DNA of 64,000 nt from Palsa-504 sp963839095 (GTDB taxonomy: Bacteria; Actinomycetota; Actinomycetes; Streptosporangiales; Streptosporangiaceae). The stretch covers positions 372,001 through 436,000 of the forward strand of contig CAWIUF010000053.1 of assembly GCA_963839095.1 (NCBI GenBank), given 5' to 3'. Under the pieces are notes generated by a model. It worked only from the letters and a program-made list of their open reading frames with translations, did no database searches and had not been told where the DNA came from. The stretch's first letter is position 1. Each line of letters opens with the position of its first letter. The translations under genes and the position numbers were made by a program. Below are positions 56,435 to 64,000 of this stretch, piece after piece.

Positions 56435-57454
56435 ATGGCCGGCGACGACGATCCCATCCTGCGCGGGATGTACGGCCCCGATGTCACGTTCCTCGGGGTG
56501 CCGCGGGTGGAGCTCGACGCGCTCGACGGGTACGACGTGGTGTTCCTGGGCGCGCCGTTCGACGGGGGTGCCTCGCACCGGGCAGGCGCCCGGTTCGGCC
56601 CGCAGGCGCTCCGTAGCACCGATTACCTGCCGCACGACGGGTCCCGGCCGCACCTCGCGCTGGGGGTGGACCCGCTGGTCGAGCTGCGCTGCGGCGACGC
56701 CGGCGACGTGAACATGCCGTCGGGCGAGACCGAGCGGTCGCTGAAGCGGCTGGAGGACGCGGTCCTCGCGGTCAGCGCGGCGGGGGCGGTCCCGGTCATC
56801 CTGGGCGGCGACCACACCGTCACCTTCCCCGACGCCACCGGCGTGGCCCGGCACGTGGGCTGGGGCCGGGTGTCGCTGATCCACTTCGACGCGCACGCCG
56901 ACACCGGCGACACCCAGTTCGGGTCGCTGTACGGGCACGGCACCCCGATGCGGCGGCTGATCGAGTCCGGGGCGGTCCGCGGCGACCGGTTCCTGCAGAT
57001 CGGGCTGCGCGGGTACTGGCCGGAGCCGCCCACCCTGGCCTGGATGGCCGAGCAGCGGATGCGCTCGTTCGAGATGAGCGAGATCGTCTCGCGCGGGCTC
57101 GATTAGTGCCTGACGAGGCGTTCGACGATCGCGGTGGACGAGTGCGACGGCGTCTTCCTGTCGGTCGACGTGGACGTGGTCGACCCGGGGATGGCGCCCG
57201 GCACCGGGACGCCGGAGCCGGGCGGGCTGACCGGCCGGCAGCTGCTCGACGCGGTACGGCGGATCGCGATGTCGCTGCCGCTGGCCGGGATCGACGTGGT
57301 GGAGGTCTCGCCGCCGTACGACCACGCCGAGGTGACCGCGTTCCTGGGCAACCGGGTGGTGCTCGAGGCGCTGTCCGGGATGGCCTGGCGGCGGCGCCAG
57401 CTGGCCGGCGACGTCGTCCGGCAGCCGGACTCGCCGTTGCTGGAGGGGCGCTGA
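56435..57454 (+). CDS. Agmatinase/ureohydrolase family, interrupted by an amber codon
   Basis: Start ATG 56435 has GGAGGAG six bases upstream. Mn-binding motifs are GGDHTVTFPD, SLIHFDAHADTGD and FLSVDVDVVDPGMAPGTGTPEPGG, followed by the conserved end (GIDVVEVSPPYDHAEVTA). A TAG at 57104-57106 interrupts the frame after SRGLD. The frame after it is the same, but the seven codons that follow (CLTRRST) look shifted, so two compensating indels may flank the stop. Agmatinase-like by the GTPEPGG loop; guanidinobutyrase is possible. As read only the N-terminal two thirds would be made, without the second metal motif. Confidence 0.85.
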
Positions 57455-57921
57455 CCCGGTTCTTCATCGACGCCCAGGGGCGCCGGCACTGGGGGGAGTA
57501 CGGTGCGGCCGGGCTGCTGGCGTATCACGTCGGGGACGACGCGGTCCGGTACCTGCTGCAGAAGCGGTCGCTGCATACCCACGGCGGCGGGACCTGGAGC
57601 ATTCCCGGCGGTGCGCTCGACGCCGGCGAGAGCCCGGTGGACGGCGCGTTCCGGGAGACGGAAGAAGAACTCGGCCGCCTGCCGGACGGCCTGGCTTATA
57701 CCGGGACCGTGACCACCGACTTCGGCGGCTGGCAGTATCACACCGTCGTGTTCCGGTCGCCGGAGCAGTTCACCGCCCCCGGCAACTGGGAGGTCGCCGA
57801 GCACCGCTGGGTCACCGTCGGCGGGATGGCTCACCTGCTGCTGCACCCTGGTTTCGCGGCGGCGTTCCCGCGAGCCCGGGCAATCGTGGAGCGGGCGACT
57901 CAGGATGAGCGGCCCGTCTGA
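57451..57921 (+). CDS. NUDIX hydrolase
   Basis: About 156 residues (TRFFIDAQGRRHWGEYGAAGLLAYH). The Nudix box is GGALDAGESPVDGAFRETEEELG, matching the GX5EX7REUXEEXGU consensus completely. Hydrolyses nucleoside diphosphate-linked substrates. The frame has no ATG, GTG or TTG near the start. A CTG at 57451 overlaps the agmatinase stop as CTGA, in the position where ATGA or GTGA coupling is usual, so either CTG is used or the base is miscalled. Confidence 0.85.
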   Translation: MTRFFIDAQGRRHWGEYGAAGLLAYHVGDDAVRYLLQKRSLHTHGGGTWSIPGGALDAGESPVDGAFRETEEELGRLPDGLAYTGTVTTDFGGWQYHTVVFRSPEQFTAPGNWEVAEHRWVTVGGMAHLLLHPGFAAAFPRARAIVERATQDERPV

Positions 57922-58011
57922 GAAACGCCTGGTCAGAATGGCCGGAAATGGGACTGATAAAGACCACTTATGGACCTGGCCGGTCTGGCCGGCACGATCT
58001 ATAGTCGGTGC

Positions 58012-59033
58012 ATGCTGGACGTGACCAGGCTGCGCGTACTGGTCGCCGTGGCCCGGTGCGGTTCGGTCACCGCCGCCGCGCGGGCCCTCAACTACGCCCA
58101 GCCCTCCGTCAGCCACCACCTGGCCCGGCTGGAGGCCGAGACCGGACCAAGCTGATCCAGCGGGCGGGCCGCGGCATCAGGCTCACCGACGCCGGGCGGC
58201 TGCTGGCCGAACGGGCGGCCGAGATCATCGGCCGTCTCGACGCCGCCGAGAACGAGCTGGCCGCCTACACCGGGCTGCGCGCCGGGCGGCTGCGGCTGGC
58301 CGCGTTCCCGTCCGCGCTCGGCACCATCGTCCCGGCCGCGGCGGCGCTGCTGCGTGACCAGCAGCCGGGCGTCGACCTGCGGCTCACCGAGGCCGAACCG
58401 CCCGAGGCGCTGCGCATGCTGCGGGCCGGGTACGTGGACGTGGCGCTGGTGTTCCGGTACTCGGAGGAGACACCCGGGTCGGCCGACGGGTTCGTGCCGG
58501 GCCTGGGGCCCGGTGAGGACGAGGACAACGGCATCGACCTGGCCGAAGGCCTGCGCGAGCGGCTCCTGCTGACCGAGCCGGTGCACCTGGTGACGTCGGC
58601 GCACGGCTCTGCTCACGGGGGGGCCGATCCGGCCGAGCTGGCCGGCTACGCGCGGCACCGGTGGATCGCCGGCTGCGATCGCTGCCGGGCCAACCTGCTC
58701 CGGCAGTGCGCCCAGGCCGGCTTCACGCCCAAGATCGCCTTCACCACCGACGACTACATCGCGGTCCAGGCGCTGGTGGCCGCCGACCTGGGGGTCTCGA
58801 CGCTGCCCGCGCTCTGCCTGCGGGCCGCGCGGCATCCCGGGATCAGGACCGTGCCGCTGCCGGGCGCGCACCGGTACGTGCTGGCGGTGCGGTACGGCGA
58901 CCCGCCCGACCCGCCGGCGGTGAACGTGCTCATGGACGCGCTGCGCGCCGTCGCGGTCCCGCCGCCACGCGGTACGGGCGGAAACGCTTGCGCTGACCAG
59001 GCCGAACCGGAATCGTATGGCATGTCCCGTTAG
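58012..59033 (+). CDS. LysR-family transcriptional regulator (one frameshift)
   Basis: Starts MLDVTRLRVLVAVARCGSVTAAARALNYAQPSVSHHLARLE, the LysR HTH. A base is missing near 58145 (after EAETG); the next frame continues TKLIQRAGRGIRLTDAG and the effector domain (ALGTIVPAAAALLRDQQPGVDLRLTEAEPPEALRMLRAGYVDVALVF), with a Cys pair in AGCDRCRANLL. About 340 residues. Target unknown; transcribed in the same direction as, and after, the NUDIX gene with a 90-base gap. Confidence 0.88.
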
Positions 59034-59140
59034 CTAGCGCGCCGGCGCACTTGCGTAAGGGAGGTACCGGTAGCGAGGTACGGGGACGGCGGACAGGCGC
59101 CGGTTCTCGCCAGGACGGATTCGCGAATCGGAGATGGATT

Positions 59141-59560
59141 ATGAGGGGCTTCAAGAACTTCCTTATGCGTGGCGACGTGATCGTCGTCGCGATCGGGCTC
59201 GTCGTAGCCCTCGCGTTCAGCGCGTTCATCACCGCGTTCACCACCGACATCATCACTCCGCTGGTACAGAGCGTCTCCGGCAGCAAGGTCGGCCTAGGCG
59301 TGCAGATCCGGGCCAATAACCCCAAGACGCTCCTGGACTTCGGCAGCCTCATCACCGCGATTATCAACTTCGTGATCTTCATGGCCGTGGTCTACTTCGT
59401 CATCGTCGTGCCCTACAAGATGATCCAGGCGCGGCGCGGCCAGGTGGTGTTTGGTGACCCGGCTCCGGTCAAGACCTGCCCGGCGTGCCTGTCCAGCGAT
59501 CTTCCGGCCGCCGCGTCCAAGTGCAAGTACTGCGGGACCGACCAGCCCGCCATCGCGTAG
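59141..59560 (+). CDS. mscL: Large-conductance mechanosensitive channel MscL with C-terminal zinc ribbon
   Basis: 139 residues. Pore helix M1 follows MRGFKNFLMRGDVIVVAIGLVVALAFSAFITAF, the loop contains FGSLITAIINFVIFMAVVYFVIVVPY as M2. The usual acidic C-terminal helix is replaced by a four-cysteine ribbon (KTCPACLSSDLPAAASKCKYCG). Releases solutes on osmotic downshift. ATG 59141 is preceded by CGGAGATGG-like sequence. Confidence 0.92.
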   Translation: MRGFKNFLMRGDVIVVAIGLVVALAFSAFITAFTTDIITPLVQSVSGSKVGLGVQIRANNPKTLLDFGSLITAIINFVIFMAVVYFVIVVPYKMIQARRGQVVFGDPAPVKTCPACLSSDLPAAASKCKYCGTDQPAIA

Positions 59561-59561
59561 C

Positions 59562-59882
59562 TCGCTGGGGCCGGCGGCGCTGGTCACCGGGTCGGCCAGC
59601 GGGATCGGGCGGGCCGCGGCGCGGCGGCTGGCCTCGATCACCGGGCTGCGTCCGGGGCCGCAGCCGCTGGCCTACGCGGCCAGCAAGGCGGCCGTGGTCA
59701 GCCTGACCCGCACGCTGTCCCGGGTGCTGGCCCCCGAGGTCCGGGTCAACGCGGTGGCGCCGGGCTGGATCGCCGGCGAGTGGATGCAGCGGACGCTGGG
59801 CGAGAACTACGACCGGCTGATGGAGCGCCGCGCCACCTGGACCCCGATGCAGCGGAACGTCACCGAGGACGACGGATCGTGA
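59562..59882 (+). pseudogene. SDR relic with large internal deletion
   Basis: Joins an SDR start (ALVTGSASGIGRAAARRLA) directly to the catalytic region (PLAYAASKAAVVSLTRTLSRVLAPEVRVNAVAPGWIAGEW) and stops soon after TPMQRNVTEDD. About 120 residues between the two parts are absent and the C-terminus is cut. Same reading frame on both sides of the joint, so the loss is a clean deletion, not a base error. No start codon of its own is evident. Confidence 0.75.
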
Positions 59883-59935
59883 TCGACGTGCGCGCTGATC
59901 ACCGGCCACCCGACGTAGGGCGGCGCCGCTAGCGA

Positions 59936-59979
59936 TTGTCTGCAGTTTCGGGTGCTCTGACGCCCGAAACTGCAGACAA
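59936..59979. repeat. Perfect 17-bp inverted repeat, arms TTGTCTGCAGTTTCGGG
   Basis: Arms 59936-59952 and 59963-59979 are exact reverse complements around a 10-base loop. Lies 54 bases after the SDR relic. Hairpin terminator or mobile palindromic element are both possible. Confidence 0.85.
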
Positions 59980-60020
59980 ACCACTGCTTGCGGCTGGGCA
60001 TCCGCCTTGTGAAGACTTTC

Positions 60021-60048
60021 ACGAGGCGTTTCCGCGGAAACGCCTCGT
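60021..60048. repeat. 28-bp perfect palindrome, core GCGTTTCCGCGGAAACGC
   Basis: Fully self-complementary with no loop; the 18-base core is identical to that at 34391-34414, while the flanks (ACGAG/CTCGT versus CCG/CGG) differ but keep complementarity. Located in a 367-base gene-free stretch (59883-60248) that also holds the 17-bp inverted repeat. Confidence 0.85.
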
Positions 60049-60248
60049 TGCCTTATGCGGAGATGCCGACCGCTACCGACTGCTGGTGAGCCGGGGCTGA
60101 GCAGGATCCGGGATAGTCGAGACGACCAGCGACGGAGGCCGCGTCGCCTGGGCACGCCTGTCCTGGGCAGCAGGCGTATGAGCACGCTGGTCGACCTGGT
60201 CGCTGGCCGGAGCTAGCTGGTTTGGTTAGGGGCGCGGCCTCTGGTCAG

Positions 60249-61485
60249 ATGGCGGATATGGCTAACGCGACGGAGCACGCGGGGCGGTGGACGCTGGAGG
60301 ACCGGTTCGCGTCGCCGTGGCATTACCTGCCGGTCGAGGTGCCGGCCGGGACGGCCGGGCTGCGGGTGGAGCTGGAGTACGACCGGGCCGGCGGAGCCGT
60401 GCTCGACCTGGGCTGCCTCGGGCCGGACGGCTTCCGGGGGTGGTCGGGCGGGGCCCGTAGGTCGTTCGTCATCACGCCGGGCGCGGCGACGCCCGGGTAC
60501 CTGCCCGGCGAGATAGAGGCCGGGACGTGGCAGGTGATGATCGGCACGCACCGCGTCCCGCCGGACGGCGTGCCGTACCGGGTGACGGCTGAGATCACCT
60601 CGCGGCCGGGCGCGCTGGACCCGCCGCTGCCGGCCCCCGCTCCCCCGGCCCCGGCGGAACGGCCGCCGCGGCGGGACCTGCCGGCCCGGCCGGGGCATCG
60701 CTGGCTGGCCGGTGACCTGCATACCCATACCGTGCACTCGGATGGCAAGCTGACCGTCGCCGAGCTGGCCGTGCTGGCCGCCGGGCGCGGGCTCGACTTC
60801 CTGGCCGTCACCGATCACAACACGATCAGCCATCACGCCGAGCTGGCGGCTGCGTCCCGGCGGTACGGGATCACGCTGGTGCCCGGCCAGGAGGTGACGA
60901 CCGACGGCGGGCACGCCGGGGCGCTCGGCGACGTGGGCTGGATCGACTTCCGGCGCTCCCCGGACGACTGGCTGGACGCCACCGAGGCGGCCGGGGGGCT
61001 GCTCTCGGTCAACCACCCCTACGGCGGCGATGTCAGCTGGATCCGCCCGATGCGCCGCCGCCCGCCGCTGCTCGAGGTCTGGCACTGGAGCTGGCTCGAC
61101 CCGCGCTGGACGCTGCCGCTGTCCTGGTGGCTGGCCTGGGACCCGGCCGCGATCCCGGTGGGCGGCAGCGACTGGCACCGGCCGGGCGCCGACGCGCCGC
61201 CCGGGCAGCCGACCACCTGGGCCGAATGCGCCGGCGACGGGCCGGGCGCCGTACTCGACGCCCTGCGCGCGGGCCACGTCTGCATTTCGGCCGAACGAGA
61301 TGGCCCCTTGCTCTACCGCCACGACGACGAACTCCTCGCCATCGCCGCGGACGGCCTGACGCTGGCCGGCCCGCAGGGCCCCTGCGCGCGGATCCGCGGC
61401 GACCGGGCCAGCCTCGGCAGACCGCCCCGGCCCGCACCGCCTCCTCGACCCGGCCGGCGGGACGCTGGCGCTTTGCTGGCGGTAG
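60249..61485 (+). CDS. CehA/McbA-family PHP-domain metallohydrolase
   Basis: About 410 residues. N-terminal beta-sandwich (residues 1-120, HYLPVEVPAGTAGLRVELEYD), then a PHP domain with metal ligands in LAGDLHTHTVHSDGKLT, AVTDHNTISHH, PGQEVTT, VNHPYGGD and VGGSDWHRPG. No signal peptide. An extra base near 61420 (in GGCAGACC) shifts the frame. Removing it yields the expected end GPHRLLDPAGGTLALCWR and a TAG at 61485. As literally read there is no stop and the protein continues into the following gene (60249-63857, about 1200 residues). ATG 60258 is an alternative start. Related enzymes cleave esters or phosphoesters. Confidence 0.82.
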
Positions 61486-61493
61486 GCGGTAGC

Positions 61494-63857
61494 GTGAGCG
61501 GCGTGGAGCGGCCGGTGCTGCGGGTGTTCGTCAGCCACACTTCCGAGCTGCGCGAGCATCCGCGGGAGCGGTCGTTCGTGGCCGCGGCCGAGCAGGCGGT
61601 GATCCGGGCCGGGTGCCTGCCGCTGGATATGGAGTACTTCACCGCGCGCGAGGACCAGCCCGCTGCTTACTGCCGCGAGCAGGTGTCGAAGGCCGGCGTG
61701 TACGTGGGCCTGCTGGGGTTCCGGTACGGCTCCCCCGTCCGCGACGAGCCGTCGCTGTCTTATACCGAGCTGGAGTTTGGTGCGGCGACGGCGCTGGGGC
61801 TGCGCCGGCTGGTGTTCCTGCTGGACGAGGACGAGGTGCTGCCGCTGCCGGCGAGCTGCCTGACGGACCTGACGTACGGCGAGCGGCAGGCCGCGTTCCG
61901 GGCCCGGGTGAGCGAGGCCGGGATCACGGTCAGGAAGGTCGGATCGCCTGCGCAGCTGGAAACCCTGCTGTTCCAGGCGCTGACGGAGGTACGGGCGGGC
62001 GGGAACGAGTCGCCGCCCGGTTCCGGCCCGGCGAGGTCCGCGATCCGGGTAGCGCGGCGCCCGGTGTACCTGGCGGGGCGGGAGGCATTGCTGGCGGAGA
62101 TCGAGACGCGGCTGGCTGACGGCGAGCCGGGCGGCCCGCGGATCGTGGCGCTCGGCGGCCTGGGCGGGGCAGGTAAGAGCAGCATGGCGGCCGAATACGC
62201 GCACCGCCAGCTCGACCGGCTCGGGGTGGTGTGGCAGCTGCCGGCCGGGGACCCGACCGCGCTGGCGGCCGGGTTCGGCGAGCTGGCCGCTCAGCTGGAC
62301 GCCGGACCGGGAGATCCGGTGGCGGCCGTGCATACGGCCCTGGCCCGGCGGGACGACTGGCTGCTGGTGTTTGACAACGTGCCGGACCCGGCCGCGATCA
62401 ACGGCCTGGTGCCGCCGGCCGGGGGCGGCCGGGTGGTGATCACCAGCCGGTACGGGTACTGGCCAGGCGGGCAGGGCCTCGAGGTGCCGGTGCTGGACCG
62501 GGCGGCCGCGGCGGGCTTCCTGCTGCAGCGGACGGGCGCGTCCGGGGCGGAGCAGGCGGCAGGCGAGCTGGCCGAGGAGCTGGGCGGGCTGCCGCTGGCC
62601 CTGGAGCAGGCCGCCGCGTACATGCACGCCACCGGGCGTGGCATCGCCTCCTACCTGGAGTTGTTCCGGAGACGGCGGGCGGACCTGCTGGCCTGGGGTG
62701 AGGTGGCCGGGTACGACAAGCAGGTCGCCACGACATGGTCGCTGGCCATCGCCGCGCTGGGCCAGGACAGCCCGGCCGCGGGGCTGCTGCGGCTGGCGGC
62801 GTGCTGCGCGGCCGAGGACATCCCGCTGGACCTGCTGCTGCGGCCGGGGGCGGATATCGCGGAGTCCGGTGCCGTGGTGATCCCGCTGCTGGCGCCGTTG
62901 CTGGACGACGAGCTGGCCCGGGATGACGCCGTGGCCGGGCTGCGGCGGTACTCGCTGATCAGCGCCCCGCGCGACGGGCGGGTGTCGGTACACCGGCTGG
63001 TGCAGGCGATCACGCTGCACCTGCTGCCGGAGGAGGACCGGGCCGCCTGGCGACGCGCCGCCGCCGCGCTGATCGAAGCCGCGCTCCCCCGCGAACCGCA
63101 GGATCCGGACGCCTGGCCGGCGTTCGCGGCCCTGCTGCCGCATGCCCAGGCCGTCCTGGACCCGGCCGGCCGCGGCATGTTCGTGATCGCCCAGTACCTC
63201 GGGAACAGCGGCAGCTACGTAGCGGCCCGTGATCTGTCCCGGCAGGTCTTGGGAGCCCGGGAGACGAGCCTCGGCGCCGAGCATCCCAGTACGCTCGCCG
63301 CCCGCGCCGACCTGGCGTTCTGGACCGGGCAGACCGAGGATCCGGCGGGTGCCCGGGACCAGTTTGCCGCGCTGGTGCCGGTCTACGAGCGGGTGCTGGG
63401 CACCGGGCACCCCCGTACGCTCGCCGCCCGCAGCAACCTGGCCCGCTGGGCTGGGCAGGCCGGCGACCCAGCCGCGGCCAGAGACCAGTACACCGTGCTC
63501 CTGTCGATCCAGGACCGGGTGCTGGGCGCGAGGGATCCCCAGACGCTCACCTACCGCGGCAATGCCGCGTACTGGACGGGTGTGGCGGGTGATCCCGCCG
63601 CCGCCCGGGACCAGTACGCCGAGCTGCTGCCCGTGGTCACCGAGACCTTTGGCGCGGAGCATCCGTCTACCCTTGCCGTGCGCGCGAACCTGGCGCGCTG
63701 GACCGGGGAGGCCGGAGATCGGGCCACGGCCCGGGATCAGTTCGCCGCGCTGCTACCCCTGTACGAGCAGATCCTAGGCCCCGAACACCCAGATACGGGC
63801 TCGGCCCGCGGCAACCTCACCTACTGGGCTGGGCGGGCTGGAGACGCTGGCGGGTGA
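61494..63857 (+). CDS. STAND-type NTPase: DUF4062 - NB-ARC - TPR
   Basis: About 787 residues from GTG 61494 (GTG 61503 also possible). DUF4062 domain at residues 8-115 (LRVFVSHTSELREHP, LPLDMEYFTAREDQPAAYC, YVGLLGFRYGSP). NB-ARC P-loop GGLGGAGKSS near 221, Walker B DDWLLVFDN near 288, RNBS-like VVITSRYGYW and GLPLALEQAAAYM. A winged-helix region follows (SVHRLVQAITLHLLP). From about 580 on, at least four TPR units of about 52 residues repeat (HPSTLAARADLAFWTGQ, ARDQFAALVPVYERVLG). STAND proteins of this kind act as stimulus-gated switches; DUF4062 in this position resembles a TIR-like signalling or effector fold. Ends 41 bases inside the opposing methyltransferase gene. Confidence 0.88.
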   Translation: MSGVERPVLRVFVSHTSELREHPRERSFVAAAEQAVIRAGCLPLDMEYFTAREDQPAAYCREQVSKAGVYVGLLGFRYGSPVRDEPSLSYTELEFGAATALGLRRLVFLLDEDEVLPLPASCLTDLTYGERQAAFRARVSEAGITVRKVGSPAQLETLLFQALTEVRAGGNESPPGSGPARSAIRVARRPVYLAGREALLAEIETRLADGEPGGPRIVALGGLGGAGKSSMAAEYAHRQLDRLGVVWQLPAGDPTALAAGFGELAAQLDAGPGDPVAAVHTALARRDDWLLVFDNVPDPAAINGLVPPAGGGRVVITSRYGYWPGGQGLEVPVLDRAAAAGFLLQRTGASGAEQAAGELAEELGGLPLALEQAAAYMHATGRGIASYLELFRRRRADLLAWGEVAGYDKQVATTWSLAIAALGQDSPAAGLLRLAACCAAEDIPLDLLLRPGADIAESGAVVIPLLAPLLDDELARDDAVAGLRRYSLISAPRDGRVSVHRLVQAITLHLLPEEDRAAWRRAAAALIEAALPREPQDPDAWPAFAALLPHAQAVLDPAGRGMFVIAQYLGNSGSYVAARDLSRQVLGARETSLGAEHPSTLAARADLAFWTGQTEDPAGARDQFAALVPVYERVLGTGHPRTLAARSNLARWAGQAGDPAAARDQYTVLLSIQDRVLGARDPQTLTYRGNAAYWTGVAGDPAAARDQYAELLPVVTETFGAEHPSTLAVRANLARWTGEAGDRATARDQFAALLPLYEQILGPEHPDTGSARGNLTYWAGRAGDAGG

Positions 63858-64000
63858 TTTCGTAGAGGATGGTGGTGGCGGCGTTGGCGGCGTTGAGGGA
63901 GCTGGCGGCGCCGGTGATGGGGATGCGCACCGTGACATCGCAGAGGTCGCGCCAGGCGGCGGTCAGGCCGGTGGTCTCGTTGCCGACCAGCAGCAGGGTG
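63817..64000 (-). CDS. TrmH/SpoU-family RNA methyltransferase, C-terminal part
   Basis: The minus strand encodes LLLVGNETTGLTAAWRDLCDVTVRIPITGAASSLNAANAATTILYE, the SpoU motif 2-3 region forming the knotted SAM site, ending QPAQPSR at 63817. The N-terminal part lies beyond the right edge. Methylates a ribose 2'-OH in rRNA or tRNA. The GNETTGL pattern departs slightly from the usual GNEARGL/GNEGxGL. Confidence 0.85.
   Translation of the reverse strand, partial: TLLLVGNETTGLTAAWRDLCDVTVRIPITGAASSLNAANAATTILYEITRQRLQPAQPSR

Noticed and set aside
60213..63662. A 1149-codon open frame antisense to the PHP and STAND genes
   Set aside because: Composition is Arg/Gln/Gly/Pro-rich without any family pattern; it is the usual GC-frame shadow of a long real gene.

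Overview
The window is high-GC DNA with dense, mostly GC-ending codons. Its gene content points to a filamentous or soil-type actinomycete: an actinobacterial HtrA pair, a UbiA-type phosphoribosyltransferase with a DprE2-like reductase, a full Kdp potassium system with a neighbouring Ser/Thr kinase, a DUF1707 protein, a CehA/McbA PHP hydrolase and a TrmH-type methyltransferase. A Streptosporangiales-like host is plausible, but no rRNA or tRNA marker is present to fix it.

Layout. 0-2 kb: an ApbE flavinyltransferase running off the left edge, its Ser/Thr-rich membrane partner, and decayed material (an SDR with internal deletions, a transposase tail, an MFS stub). 2-7.7 kb: a DksA-like zinc protein, an FtsX/ATPase ABC exporter and a NarL-type two-component system. 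7.6-14.6 kb: a serine hydrolase, an acyl-CoA synthetase, a questin-oxidase-like protein, an ABC-2 exporter and a LolA-like secreted protein. 14.7-18.9 kb: two complete OmpR-type two-component systems facing each other. 18.9-24.6 kb: a three-gene decaprenyl-phosphate-pentose operon, ctaB divergent from a TlpA-like thioredoxin, and a small membrane protein. 25-28 kb: tandem HtrA proteases. 28-34 kb: dapE, two LysR-type or amino-acid genes, dimethylargininase, an orphan substrate-binding protein and a methyltransferase. 34-38 kb: SGNH hydrolase, PQQ-propeller lipoprotein, HAD phosphatase. 37.5-49.4 kb: the Kdp locus (USP, two tiny membrane proteins, kdpA, kdpB, kdpC, a kdpE relic, a DUF1707 protein, a Ser/Thr kinase, kdpD, kdpE). 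49-54 kb: SDR, tiny membrane protein, Lrp, a DMF-amidase-like lipoprotein, an AbiEi/DUF559 protein and a repeat-rich gap. 54-59.6 kb: MMPL exporter, agmatinase, NUDIX, LysR, mscL. 60.2-64 kb: the PHP hydrolase, a DUF4062-NB-ARC-TPR STAND protein and the end of a TrmH-type methyltransferase.

About twenty genes carry frameshifts, nonsense codons or deletions. These are clustered (0-14 kb, 26-27 kb, 38-49 kb, 56-61 kb), while long stretches (14.7-26.2, 28-32 and 49-56 kb) are clean. Single-base indels may be sequencing error. The in-frame deletions in two SDR genes and the kdpE relic look like real decay. The most rewarding regions are the right-end PHP/STAND pair, the rearranged Kdp locus with repeated candidate operator boxes, and several families of perfect palindromes shared between distant intergenic regions.
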